A DNA stretch of 63,780 bases from DAOUKH01 sp034421515 (GTDB lineage Bacteria; Chloroflexota; Dehalococcoidia; SHYB01), in contig DAOUKH010000031.1 of NCBI GenBank assembly GCA_034421515.1, positions 1 to 63,780 on the forward strand, given 5' to 3'. A program made the translations under genes and the position numbers. Within the stretch, counting starts at the first letter, position 1. The number at the start of each line of letters is the position of its first letter. Below, piece by piece: positions 1 through 8,413 of this stretch. The notes beneath the pieces are model-generated. The model was not told where the DNA came from. It made no database searches and saw only the letters and a list, made by a program, of their open reading frames with translations.

Positions 1-2017
1 CACTAAGGGCGTTCAGCGTCGTCGGGCCGGAGAACTCGTTCGCCTTGGTGTAGGCGGCGGCGGGGACGTAGACGAATCCGGCCGCGACCAGCACCCCCAC
101 GACCGTCACCGCAAACACCGCCGGGACCGAGCGCCGCACCCGCACCGCCGCGTAATAGAGCGCCACCGCGCCGGCAACGGCCAGGAGAATCCAGACCTGA
201 TAGTAGAACTTGAACACCGTGTTCATGCGGTCGAGCGTGACCCCGAACTGGTCTTCGATGTGAAAGAGCTCCGCCCCCAACAGCAACACGAACGCGAAGG
301 AGATCAGCAGCAGCGCGAACTGCATCGCCGAGGTCGCTCCGCCGTCGCGCGACGCCCTGCGGAACAAGACCCACAGCACGGCGGAGATCACGACGAGGGC
401 GGGCAGCAGCACCCCGAAGCGCGCCCCGATGGCGAGGAAGGCCTCGCCGATGGAACGCGTGCCCTCGAGCAGGCCGTGCGAGACGCCGCCGATGGTCAGT
501 CCCAACTCCACCAGCGCCCAGAGGACGAAGGGGAACAAGGGAATGGCGGCGGCCCACAGGAAGGGGCGGCGGCGCGGCGGGTCGGCGGGGGCCATGGGGT
601 CGAGCCCGCCGACCTCGCTCCACGTCCACGAGAGGACAAGGATGAGGGCCGCGCCGATGAGCGGGCCGAGGGCGAGGAAGAGGTGGATGGGCCCCGTGCC
701 CTGGAAGCGCACCGGCGTAATTCCGGCGAACTGCGAGTCGAAAAAGACGTAGAACGGGACGTACAAAGCGACGGCGGCGGCGGCGATGACAACCATCAGA
801 GCCGCCACGCTCTTGAACTCCACGTCGCCCCCCGCGGCACGGTCGTGGAAGGCCCGCAGCACCACCGCGGCGAGGAAGAGCGCCAGGAAGGTCGGCGCGT
901 CCCAGCTATTGAGGAAGCCGAGCGCGCCGATGGTCACCGCGATCAGCGCCCCCTCCCACGGACGCCGGCGCAGCCAGTGCAGGTCGAGCGGCTCCGGCGA
1001 CCTCAACGCGTTGAAGGCCAGACCGATCGCCAGGATGACGAACGGTATCGACATGACATGGGGGTGCATGTCGCCGAGCAGAAAGCTGAAGAAGGGAAAC
1101 TCCGTGATGGTGAAGTCGACGCCGGACCCGGCGAACGCCCCGCTTTCCGCGAAGCTGTTGATCACGCGCGTGTCGCGGAACCACCACCAGAACTCGTTGG
1201 GATACCAGGCCACGCCGGCGCCCGTGCCGTCGAGCCCCTCGATAGAGACGCGTTTCCAGAAGTCGGGATCCCCCTGGCCGTTGGCGTGGAAGAACTCCAG
1301 CACGCCGACCAGGTTGCCGATGAACAGCAGCAGCACGACCCCGGTCACCCCCGCCGCGATGGGCCCCAGCAGTCCGCCTTCCCCGCTCACCTTTTGGCGA
1401 AGTCCCACGACGATGTTGAAGACGACGCTGAAGATCGCCGCCGCCGACATCGCCGCGAACGAGGCCAGGGACAGGTTGTAGGCGATAGCGGACGCGAAGC
1501 CCGTGGCCTGGGTGACGCCCGCCGAGATGAGATAGCCGAAGTAGTAGTAGCTGATCGGTTCGCCGGCGTACCAGGGGTCTTCCGGCGGGAAGTGCGGCGA
1601 TTGAAGGATGCCGTTGAGCAGGGCGAAGTCCATCGGCTGCTCGGTGTGGGCGACCGCCGGGGTCTGGCTGCGGATGTAGGCCCAGACGCCGAAGGCCGCG
1701 GCGAAGACGATCTCGGTGGCGAGGACGCTCTTCCAGTGCTCCTTGAAGAACGCCGTCAGCGACTCCCTGCGCCGGTAGAGCACGACGCCGGAGATCGCGA
1801 GCAGGAGGATCAGGACGCCGATGGCCCCGGCCTGGCTGTTGGGAATGACCCGGACCATGCCGAGCAGCCAGAACGGATAGCCAAAGATGAGCAGCCCCAA
1901 CGGCTTGGCGAGACCGTAGCCGCGGTCGGGCAGGAACCGGAAGACGGCGAGGGTGATGGGGAGGGCGGCCAGACCGATGCCGAGGAAGGTGCCCCACCAG
2001 AGGACCGCTTCGGCCAC
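1..2017 (-). CDS. DUF2298 'YYY' family polytopic membrane protein, C-terminus cut by window edge
   Basis: About 672 residues are visible, open to the left edge with no stop, so the gene is partial at its 3' end. The GTG at 2017 follows a GGGAG ribosome site and starts a hydrophobic protein with many predicted membrane helices. Family marks are YYYFGY at residues 157-162 after W-Y-A-G-E-P-I-S, and DMHPH at 316-320, both typical of the Chlor_Arch_YYY/DUF2298 family found in Chloroflexota and archaea. The family's function is not established; a glycosyltransferase-like membrane role has been suggested for relatives. It lies 24 bases downstream of ftsY on the same strand and may be cotranscribed. 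The long plus-strand open frames across it are Arg/Glu-rich shadows. Confidence 0.85.
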   Translation of the reverse strand, partial: MAEAVLWWGTFLGIGLAALPITLAVFRFLPDRGYGLAKPLGLLIFGYPFWLLGMVRVIPNSQAGAIGVLILLLAISGVVLYRRRESLTAFFKEHWKSVLATEIVFAAAFGVWAYIRSQTPAVAHTEQPMDFALLNGILQSPHFPPEDPWYAGEPISYYYFGYLISAGVTQATGFASAIAYNLSLASFAAMSAAAIFSVVFNIVVGLRQKVSGEGGLLGPIAAGVTGVVLLLFIGNLVGVLEFFHANGQGDPDFWKRVSIEGLDGTGAGVAWYPNEFWWWFRDTRVINSFAESGAFAGSGVDFTITEFPFFSFLLGDMHPHVMSIPFVILAIGLAFNALRSPEPLDLHWLRRRPWEGALIAVTIGALGFLNSWDAPTFLALFLAAVVLRAFHDRAAGGDVEFKSVAALMVVIAAAAVALYVPFYVFFDSQFAGITPVRFQGTGPIHLFLALGPLIGAALILVLSWTWSEVGGLDPMAPADPPRRRPFLWAAAIPLFPFVLWALVELGLTIGGVSHGLLEGTRSIGEAFLAIGARFGVLLPALVVISAVLWVLFRRASRDGGATSAMQFALLLISFAFVLLLGAELFHIEDQFGVTLDRMNTVFKFYYQVWILLAVAGAVALYYAAVRVRRSVPAVFAVTVVGVLVAAGFVYVPAAAYTKANEFSGPTTLNALS

Positions 2018-2041
2018 GTGCCGTCTCCCTCGGCAGCCCGC

Positions 2042-2998
2042 CTAGGCGGCGGGCGCTCCGTCGGCGAACAGGGCTGCCGCATACTCGCCGCCGTCGAATG
2101 GGACGAGGTCGTCGATGCCCTCGCCCGCGCCCACGAAGACGATCGGCAGCTTCAGCGTATCGGCGATGCCGATGGCCGCGCCGCCGCGCGCGCTGCCGTC
2201 GAGCTTGGCGAGCACGATGCCGGTCACCCCGACGGCCTCGGCGAAGGCGCTTGCCTGGGCGAGGCCGTTCTGCCCCGTCGTCGCGTCGAGGACGAGTAGC
2301 GTCTCATGCGGGGCGCCCTCGTCGAAGCGCTCCACCACGCGTCGCACCTTGCGCAGCTCGTCCATGAGGTTCGTCTTGGTGTGCAGCCGGCCCGCCGTGT
2401 CGATGATCACGACGTCGGCCTTCCGCGCCCTGGCGGCCTGCAGCGCGTCGAAGACGACCGCGCCGGGGTCGGCGCCGTGGCGGTGCGCCACGATGTCGGC
2501 GTCCACACGGTCCGCCCAGACTTCGAGCTGTTCGATGCCGGCGGCGCGGAAGGTGTCCGCCGCCGCGAGCACGACCTTCCTCCCCTGCTCTGAGAGCAGG
2601 TTGGCCAGCTTGGCGATGCTCGTCGTCTTGCCCGCGCCGTTCACCCCGACGACGAGGACGACGTAGGGTGCCGCGGGAAGCGCGGCCCCGTCCTCGCCCA
2701 CCAGGGGCGAGGGCGCCGCGTCGACGCGCATGATCGACTCAATCTCGTCCCGCAGGATGCCGCGCACGTCCTCGCCGGTCGACGCGCCGGTGGACTTGGC
2801 CCGGTCGCGGACGCGGTCGAGCAGGTCGATGGTGAGCTTGGCCCCGGCGTCGGCGGAGATGAGCGCCTCTTCAAGCTCCTCCCACAGCTCCTCGTCCACC
2901 GTGGAGCGGCTGAGGAGACCCGCGATGCGGCCGAAGAAGGCCTGGCGCGTCTTCTTCAGGCCGGCGTCGACCTTTTCACGTCTGCGAAACAGCGGCAT
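2042..2998 (-). CDS. ftsY: Signal recognition particle receptor FtsY
   Basis: A 318-residue SRP-type GTPase that docks ribosome-SRP complexes at the membrane. It has an N-terminal helical domain (about 1-90), the P-loop GVNGAGKTT near 118-126, a later DTAGR motif, and LAKLDGSARGG near the C-terminus, all diagnostic of the NG domain. There is no long acidic A domain, as in many non-enteric bacteria. I chose the ATG at 2998 (M-P-L-F-R-R-R-E-K) because the longer open frame upstream runs through repeat sequence. The end of a dispersed repeat supplies AAGGTGGG in the ribosome-site position. The DUF2298 gene follows 24 bases later. Confidence 0.95.
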   Translation of the reverse strand: MPLFRRREKVDAGLKKTRQAFFGRIAGLLSRSTVDEELWEELEEALISADAGAKLTIDLLDRVRDRAKSTGASTGEDVRGILRDEIESIMRVDAAPSPLVGEDGAALPAAPYVVLVVGVNGAGKTTSIAKLANLLSEQGRKVVLAAADTFRAAGIEQLEVWADRVDADIVAHRHGADPGAVVFDALQAARARKADVVIIDTAGRLHTKTNLMDELRKVRRVVERFDEGAPHETLLVLDATTGQNGLAQASAFAEAVGVTGIVLAKLDGSARGGAAIGIADTLKLPIVFVGAGEGIDDLVPFDGGEYAAALFADGAPAA

Positions 2999-3004
2999 AG
3001 CCGC

Positions 3005-3046
3005 CCACCTTAAACCTCCCTCCCTCTGGGAGGGACTGAGGGCGGG
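3005..3046 (+). repeat. Dispersed repeat family A, copy 1
   Basis: The unit begins CACCTTAAACCTC and continues into an imperfect palindrome, CTCCCTCTGGGAG, then a purine-rich GACTGAG-GG tail. Copies recur at 3177, 8326, 13821 and 14027, and inverted at 52637 and 57304. This copy touches the ftsY start region. Confidence 0.85.
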
Positions 3047-3088
3047 CCCGTCCCCTCCGGACCTCCCCTCTCCCGCAGGAGACCCTTG

Positions 3089-3174
3089 CACAACCCCCGA
3101 AGCCGCCGACGGGCCGTCCATGTAGGGGCAACCCTCGTGGTTGCCCAGGGGTGGGGGCGGGGTCTTCTCCTCTC
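3089..3174 (+). repeat. Dispersed repeat family C, long copy 1
   Basis: About 86 bases centred on the palindrome GGGGCAACC...GGTTGCCC. It reappears in inverted orientation at 57412-57500, including the flanks on both sides (ACAACCCCCGAAGCCGCC and the GGGGTGGGGGCGGGGTCTT side), with a few mismatches. A short copy of the palindromic core only is at 52492. Confidence 0.85.
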
Positions 3175-3176
3175 CG

Positions 3177-3224
3177 CCACACCTTAAACCTCTCTCCCTC
3201 TGGGAGAGACTGAGAGAGGGCCGG
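3177..3224 (+). repeat. Dispersed repeat family A, copy 2
   Basis: Same CACCTTAAACCTC head as copy 1, then the CTCCCTCTGGGAG palindrome and GACTGAGAGAGGGC tail. Confidence 0.85.
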
Positions 3225-3256
3225 GGCGGGGTGAGGCGGCCCCGTCCGGACCTCTT

Positions 3257-3295
3257 CTCCACCCGGGAGAAGATTGAGATGAGGGGCCCCCTTAT
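3257..3295 (+). repeat. Dispersed repeat family B, copy 1
   Basis: CTCTTCTCC, a short spacer, then GGGAGAAGATTGAGATGAGG followed by GGCCC. The CTTCTCC/GGAGAAG arms pair. Copies also lie at 13875-13917 and, inverted, at 52567-52607, each next to a family A copy. Confidence 0.85.
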
Positions 3296-3388
3296 GGTCG
3301 GCACGCATGAACAAAGTTCGCCTCCCGCGCTTCGGGACGCCCTCATAGCATACGCGCGGCGCGGCGGGCATGGATTCGGCCGCGGCCC

Positions 3389-4279
3389 TCAGAGGATCGG
3401 CGCCGTGGGGAGGCCCCAGGTGCCGGGGCCGTACGGGTCGGGGAAGCCGCGCCCGTCGACGAGGTTGTGCTCCGGCGCGAACGACGGCCCGTTGATCGTC
3501 TTGCCCGCGAAGACCATCGGGTAGGGATGCTCGCAGATGTAGGCGATGACCGCGCCGGGGACGTCGGTGGTGAGGCCGGGAATGTCGAAGCCGAACGCCC
3601 CCATGTCCTGGGTCATGCGCTCGGTGACCACGAAACCGGGTTCGAGGCCGATATACGCGATGTTGTGCTTGCGGAACTCCTTGCCGAGTCCGGCCACGGA
3701 GCGGTTCACCGAAGCTTTCGAGATCGAATAGCCGAGGCCCCAGCCGCCTTCGCCGATGTCCTTCGCCGATTCGTGGTTCCCCGCGCCGGAGGTGACGGTG
3801 ATGATGATCCCGCCGCCCTGCTCGATCATCGGATCGAGGACGCGCCGCGTCAGATAGAGCGGATTGATGACGTTGGCCAAGAAGTGGCGTTCGAACACCT
3901 CGATGGGTGTGTCGATGAAGTGGTCCATGTGGCCGGGGCCGATGTACCGGGCGTTGTTGATCAGCACGTCGATCCGCCCGTACTTCTCGAGCGTGGAGTC
4001 GATCAGGTTGTCGCAGTCGGCGCGCTCGAAGAGGTCGAGCTTCACGGAGAGCGCCTCGCCGCCCAGCTCCTCGACCTCGCGGGCCGTGGTCTCCAGGCTG
4101 CCGGGGAGGGGGACGGTGTCGGAGCGCTTCACGGTGGAGGAGTGCTCGATGGGCATCCCTTCCTTCACGGAGCGTGCGGCAAGCACGACGGCGTAGCCGT
4201 GCTTCGCCAGCTCCAACGCGCAGCCCCGCCCGATGCCGCGGCTCGCTCCGGTCACAATCGCTACTTTTCTGTCGGCCAT
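3389..4279 (-). CDS. SDR-family NAD(P)-dependent oxidoreductase
   Basis: A 296-residue classical short-chain dehydrogenase/reductase. Cofactor motif TGASRGIG is at 10-17, INNA near 107-110, catalytic Ser164, Tyr184 and Lys188 (Y-S-I-S-K), so the active site is intact. A roughly 30-residue insert after the second strand (about 40-70) lengthens it relative to the usual 250 residues. The substrate cannot be read from the sequence. It stands alone on this strand, divergent from the ABC importer at 4505. Confidence 0.88.
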   Translation of the reverse strand: MADRKVAIVTGASRGIGRGCALELAKHGYAVVLAARSVKEGMPIEHSSTVKRSDTVPLPGSLETTAREVEELGGEALSVKLDLFERADCDNLIDSTLEKYGRIDVLINNARYIGPGHMDHFIDTPIEVFERHFLANVINPLYLTRRVLDPMIEQGGGIIITVTSGAGNHESAKDIGEGGWGLGYSISKASVNRSVAGLGKEFRKHNIAYIGLEPGFVVTERMTQDMGAFGFDIPGLTTDVPGAVIAYICEHPYPMVFAGKTINGPSFAPEHNLVDGRGFPDPYGPGTWGLPTAPIL

Positions 4280-4362
4280 GGATGCCTCCCAAACCAGGAT
4301 GCCGCCATTAGACCACGGCCCGGCGCGCTGTCAAGCAAGGGCAAAGCCAACAGGCCGGTTTA

Positions 4363-4392
4363 TTGACAAAGGCTACTTCTGTCGCCTACCAT
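4363..4392 (+). promoter_or_regulatory. Sigma-70-type promoter of the solute-binding protein gene
   Basis: TTGACA at 4363-4368, an 18-base spacer, and TACCAT at 4387-4392, implying a leader of about 100 bases before the ATG at 4505. Confidence 0.55.
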
Positions 4393-4504
4393 CGCCCGAA
4401 CTTAGGAGCGGTGTCCCCGCGCCCAGGTCGGCCCATGGTGGACAGGGTCGGCGAGACCGGGCGCATCTGGGACGCCGCCATTACGCCATCTGGAGGGGGA
4501 GCGT

Positions 4505-6250
4505 ATGCTGACCCGCTTTCGATTGACCCACAAGATAATGACCCTCGGAGCCTTGCTCTTGGTGGTCGCGCTGGTCGCTGCCGCGTGTAGCGATCCCGAG
4601 CCGACCTCCACGCCGGTGCCTCCGGCGGCAACAGTTGCGCCGACCGCGGCGCCGACGGCGGTCCCGCCGACCGACACGCCGGTCCCGCCGACCGACACAC
4701 CGGTCCCGCCAACCCCGACGCCGGCCCCGACGGCCACTCCTGAAGCCATGATGAGCGGCGGGAACCTGATCGCGGCGGTCTCGGCCGACACCGGCCTACG
4801 CGACGGCCACCAGATCAGCGCCGGCACCGAAATGCGGCTCATGTACCCGAACTTCGACCGGCTCTTCCTCGAAGAGGCCGACGGTAGCCTCACCCCCGAG
4901 GCCGCCACGGGCTGGTCGGTGAGCAGCGACGGCCTTGAATTCCTCATCGACATCCGCGAGGGGATGACCTTCCACGACGGCACCCCCGTCGACGGCGAGG
5001 CCGTCCTCTGGAACTTCAACCGGCAGATGGACCCCGAGCATCCCCAGGGACAGGGTGGGGGCATTCCCATCTTCATCTGCTCCTGGATCCTCTTCGACCC
5101 CTACATCGCGTCGGTTGAGCAGACCGGTTCCCACCAGATCAAGATGACGCTGAACGAGACGCTGGGCCCGATCATCGCGGCGGGCACGCTCCCCTGCGGC
5201 ATCCAAGTCAGTCCTACGGCCGCGGCGGCCGACCTCGAAGGCTTCCTCCAAAAGCCCACGGGCTCCGGTCCCTTCGTCCTCGTCGACGCCACGCTGAATG
5301 AGCAAACGGTCTACGAGCGGAACAACAACTACTGGAACGGCGACAAGCCGCTCCTCGACCAGCTCACCTGGGTCGTGATGCCCGAGGCGCAGACCCGCTG
5401 GGCGGCGATCCAGAACGGCACCATCCACCTGGCGACCGAGCTGAACGCCGCCACCATCCGTGAGGCGCAGGCCGACGCCAACATCAACGTCGACCTCCCC
5501 GAGGCGCGGCACTTCGCCGCCATCTGGCCCAACCAGAGCGAGAACGGCTTCGAGCCGTTCCAGAACAAGCTCGTGCGCCAGGCCATGGCCTCCGCGATCA
5601 ACAAGGAGAAGCTCGTCGCCGACATCCTCGACCCGATCGCCTACGTCGCCCACGGCCCGATTCCGCCCAGGTCCAACATCTGGGCCAACCACGACATTCC
5701 CAAGTGGCCCTACGACCCCGAGCGCGCCAAGGCCCTGCTCGCCGAAGCCGGCTATGCCGACGGCCTCGAGTTCAGCCTGCTGGTGCCCTCCGGCGGAGCG
5801 GGACAGCTCGAACCGAGGGACCTCGCGACCGTGATCCAGGCCGACCTGGCCGCGGTCGGCATCAACATGCAGCTCGAGGTCGTCGAGTTCGGCACCCTCT
5901 ACCAGGGTCTGCAGGACGGCCAGCACGACGCCTTCCTCTACGGCATCACCTACTGGATGGCCGAGCCATGGAACCAGCTCTCGCTCATCCACCAGACCGG
6001 CCAGTTCTCCAACTGGGGCCGCTACAGCAACCCCGCGCTGGACGAGCTCATGACGCAGGCCGACAAGGCGCCGACGTTCGACGAGAGGAAACCGATCTAC
6101 GACGAGGTCCAGATCGCCCTCAGCGAGGAGCAAGCCTTCGTCTACCTCTACCACGAGATCTACGCCATGGTGCGCCGCACCGAGGTCCAGGGCGAGATCG
6201 GCTTCACCGGCAACTACGCCATGGAGATGGAGGACGTCTGGGTCAAGTAA
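4505..6250 (+). CDS. ABC transporter substrate-binding lipoprotein, family 5 (peptide/nickel type)
   Basis: A 581-residue extracytoplasmic receptor. The signal peptide ends in a lipobox V-A-A-A-C with lipidated Cys28. Residues 31 to about 85 form a low-complexity Pro/Thr/Ala tether with repeats of P-T-D-T-P-V-P, a style common in Chloroflexota lipoproteins. The rest matches the SBP_bac_5 (DppA/OppA) fold, for example F-H-D-G-T-P-V-D-G-E near 158 and V-Y-E-R-N-N-N-Y-W near 270. The ATG follows GGAGGGG. It precedes two matching permeases but is separated from them by a strong terminator and a new promoter, which would let the receptor be made in excess. The ligand is unknown; oligopeptides are only the default guess. 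Confidence 0.93.
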   Translation: MLTRFRLTHKIMTLGALLLVVALVAAACSDPEPTSTPVPPAATVAPTAAPTAVPPTDTPVPPTDTPVPPTPTPAPTATPEAMMSGGNLIAAVSADTGLRDGHQISAGTEMRLMYPNFDRLFLEEADGSLTPEAATGWSVSSDGLEFLIDIREGMTFHDGTPVDGEAVLWNFNRQMDPEHPQGQGGGIPIFICSWILFDPYIASVEQTGSHQIKMTLNETLGPIIAAGTLPCGIQVSPTAAAADLEGFLQKPTGSGPFVLVDATLNEQTVYERNNNYWNGDKPLLDQLTWVVMPEAQTRWAAIQNGTIHLATELNAATIREAQADANINVDLPEARHFAAIWPNQSENGFEPFQNKLVRQAMASAINKEKLVADILDPIAYVAHGPIPPRSNIWANHDIPKWPYDPERAKALLAEAGYADGLEFSLLVPSGGAGQLEPRDLATVIQADLAAVGINMQLEVVEFGTLYQGLQDGQHDAFLYGITYWMAEPWNQLSLIHQTGQFSNWGRYSNPALDELMTQADKAPTFDERKPIYDEVQIALSEEQAFVYLYHEIYAMVRRTEVQGEIGFTGNYAMEMEDVWVK

Positions 6251-6308
6251 CCCGACAGCGCCTCCCCTAGGCCCACCGCGGGCCGACGGGTAGCACGCCG
6301 ACAACAGA

Positions 6309-6342
6309 GGGGGACGGCCACCGCGCCGTCCCCCTTTCTTTT
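6309..6342 (+). terminator. Rho-independent terminator after the solute-binding protein gene
   Basis: A perfect 9-bp stem, GGGGGACGG with CCGTCCCCC, an 8-base loop, then TTTCTTTT. Confidence 0.9.
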
Positions 6343-6372
6343 GCCCATTGGCGGCCCTGTGTCCGCTGCGCC

Positions 6373-6378
6373 TATAAT
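6373..6378 (+). promoter_or_regulatory. -10 element for the permease genes
   Basis: A consensus TATAAT lies 57 bases before the permease start and 31 bases after the terminator. A weak TTGGCG at 6348 is 19 bases upstream. This implies separate transcription of the permeases. Confidence 0.45.
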
Positions 6379-6434
6379 CCATCACCCGGCAGCCCGCCGG
6401 CACACCCCACACCGACGTACAACGGAGCCGCTCC

Positions 6435-7388
6435 TTGGCCGCGTTCCTAGCCAGAAGACTCCTCATCGCCATTCCCACCATCTTCGGCGTGACGCTGGTC
6501 GTCTTCGCGGTCATCCAGGTCACGCCCGGTGACCCCGCCGCCATCGCCGCCGGCCCCGTCGCCACCGACGAGCAGATCGAGGAGCTGCGCAAGACCCTCG
6601 GCCTCGACAAGCCGATCATCGTCCAGTACTTCAACTGGATCGGCGACGCCGCCCAGGGCGACCTCGGCCGCTCCATCCAGTTCCGCCGCCCCGTCACCGA
6701 GGAGATCGTCGACAAGGCCGGCAACACCGCCCTCCTGGTCTTCACCTCCGTCGCCATCGCGGCGGTGGTCGGAATAGCCCTCGGCCTCCTCTCGGGCAGC
6801 CGACCCAATACCTGGACGGACCGCCTGTCGCGCGTCTTCGGCTCGATGGGGATCAGCATGCCCGAGTTCGCCCTCGGCCTCCTCCTCATCATCATCTTCA
6901 GCGTCGAGCTCGACCTCCTGCCCACCTCCGGGATGCGGCCGCCGGGCGCGCTGACGACGGAGGTGAGCGAGGTCGCCAAGCACCTCATCCTGCCCGCGGT
7001 CACCCTCGCCGTGCCCCAGATCGCCATTACGTCGCGCCTGACGCGGTCGAGCTTCTTGCAGGTGATCAGCCAAGACTACATCCGCACCGCGCGGGCCAAG
7101 GGCCTCCGCGAGTCGATGGTGCTCAGCCGCCACGCCCTGCGGAATATCCTGATCCCGCTCGTGACCATCGTCGGCTGGCAGCTTGGCTACCTCTTGAGCG
7201 CGAGCATCCTCGTCGAGACCGTCTTCGGCTGGCCCGGCCTGGGCAACCTGATGGTGCTCGCCGTCGACGGCCGCGACTTCCCCCTCCTGCAGGGGGTCAC
7301 GCTGGTCCTCGCCCTCGCCGTCGTGCTCGCGAACATCCTCGTCGACATGAGCTACGGCCTGATCGATCCACGGGTCAAGGCGCAATGA
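6435..7388 (+). CDS. ABC transporter permease, DppB/OppB type
   Basis: A 317-residue inner-membrane permease with about six helices. The N-terminus (F-L-A-R-R-L-L-I-A-I-P-T), the V-I-Q-V-T-P-G-D-P segment and the R-T-A-R-A-K-G-L coupling loop near 215 are characteristic of DppB. The start is a TTG at 6435, seven bases after GGAG; no ATG or GTG gives the normal N-terminus. The DppC partner starts 17 bases after its stop. ATP-binding subunits are not encoded nearby and must come from elsewhere. Confidence 0.93.
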   Translation: MAAFLARRLLIAIPTIFGVTLVVFAVIQVTPGDPAAIAAGPVATDEQIEELRKTLGLDKPIIVQYFNWIGDAAQGDLGRSIQFRRPVTEEIVDKAGNTALLVFTSVAIAAVVGIALGLLSGSRPNTWTDRLSRVFGSMGISMPEFALGLLLIIIFSVELDLLPTSGMRPPGALTTEVSEVAKHLILPAVTLAVPQIAITSRLTRSSFLQVISQDYIRTARAKGLRESMVLSRHALRNILIPLVTIVGWQLGYLLSASILVETVFGWPGLGNLMVLAVDGRDFPLLQGVTLVLALAVVLANILVDMSYGLIDPRVKAQ

Positions 7389-7405
7389 GGACGCACTAGG
7401 CAACC

Positions 7406-8314
7406 ATGGCAGCGAACACCCAAGCACTCGACGCCTACGCCCGGCCCAGCGCCTGGCGCCGCTGGTGGACGACGGCCTGGCAGAGCCAGACCCCGTTCTG
7501 GGGCGCCGTCGTCATCGTCCTCGTCGCCCTCGCCGCCATCCTCGCGCCGTTGCTGCCGATCCCTGACCCCGACATGCTCGACACGTCGGTCCGGCTCGTG
7601 TCGCCCTTCCAGTCAGGCGACCACCCCCTCGGCACCGACCAGGTCGGCCGCGACATGCTCGCCCGCCTGATCTGGGGAGCCCGGGTGTCGCTCGCGGCGG
7701 GCATCTTCGCGGCCCTGATCTCCGTCGGCATCGGCGCGCTCCTCGGACTCAGCGCCGGCTTCCTCGGCGGCAAGTGGGACGTCTTCATCATGCGCATCGT
7801 CGACGTGTTGATGGCCTTCCCCCCGCTCGTCCTCGCCGTCGCCATCGTCGGCGCACTCGGACCCGGCCTGCGCAACGCCCTCATCGCCACCGGCATCATG
7901 GGCATCCCCCTCTACGCCCGCATGGTCCGGTCGGTCATTCTCGTCGAGCGCGAGATGGACTACGTCACCGCCGCCCGCGCCCTGGGCGCGACCGACCGGC
8001 GCATCATGTGGCGCCACGCCTTCCCCGCGACCATCCCCGCGCTCTCCGTCCTCCTCTCCATCGACGTCGGCTACAAGATCATCGTCACGGCGGGGCTGAG
8101 CTTCCTCGGACTCGGCAGCCAGCCCCCAACATCCGACTGGGGTTCGATGCTGGCCGACGGCCGCGCCTTCATCAGCACCAGCCCCCACATAGCGATCATC
8201 CCCGGCATCGCGATCTTCGTCGTGGTGCTCGCCCTCAACCTCCTGGGCGACGGCATGCGCGACTTCCTCGACCCGAGGACGTCCGGCGTCGTCCCGGAGA
8301 ACACCCGGACATGA
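7406..8314 (+). CDS. ABC transporter permease, DppC/OppC type
   Basis: A 302-residue permease with a cytoplasmic N-terminus, first helix near 30-50, then H-P-L-G-T-D-Q-V-G-R-D-M near 72-83, which marks the OppC_N/DppC class. The EAA coupling loop A-A-R-A-L-G-A-T-D is near 190. It would pair with the DppB-type permease to form the transmembrane pore. The transcript runs into a family A repeat straight after the stop. Confidence 0.93.
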   Translation: MAANTQALDAYARPSAWRRWWTTAWQSQTPFWGAVVIVLVALAAILAPLLPIPDPDMLDTSVRLVSPFQSGDHPLGTDQVGRDMLARLIWGARVSLAAGIFAALISVGIGALLGLSAGFLGGKWDVFIMRIVDVLMAFPPLVLAVAIVGALGPGLRNALIATGIMGIPLYARMVRSVILVEREMDYVTAARALGATDRRIMWRHAFPATIPALSVLLSIDVGYKIIVTAGLSFLGLGSQPPTSDWGSMLADGRAFISTSPHIAIIPGIAIFVVVLALNLLGDGMRDFLDPRTSGVVPENTRT

Positions 8315-8325
8315 CGGCGGTGAGA

Positions 8326-8372
8326 CCACCTTAAACCTCCCTCCCTTTATGGGAGGGACTGAGGGAGGGCAC
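8326..8372 (+). repeat. Dispersed repeat family A, copy 3
   Basis: CACCTTAAACCTC head and CTCCCTTTATGGGAGGG palindrome with a slightly longer loop. It sits 11 bases after the DppC stop, where it could also act as a 3' hairpin. Confidence 0.8.
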
Positions 8373-8413
8373 CCCCCTTTCGTTACGCAAAGATCTCATA
8401 GAGGAGGCAACTC

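Larger units (their letters stand above)
3000..3388. other. Gene-free interval filled with dispersed repeats
   Basis: This gap between ftsY and the SDR gene holds no credible gene. It contains two copies of repeat family A, one of family B and a long copy of family C, listed separately. Open frames crossing it are compositional extensions of neighbouring genes. Confidence 0.8.

Noticed and set aside
260..2299. 679-codon plus-strand open frame
   Set aside because: Composed almost wholly of Glu, Arg, Gly and Asp with no fold signs; it is the shadow of the DUF2298 and ftsY genes.
2999..3346. N-terminal extension of ftsY to give 434 residues
   Set aside because: The extra segment translates repeat families A to C and contains no FtsY sequence; the ATG at 2998 fits the family.
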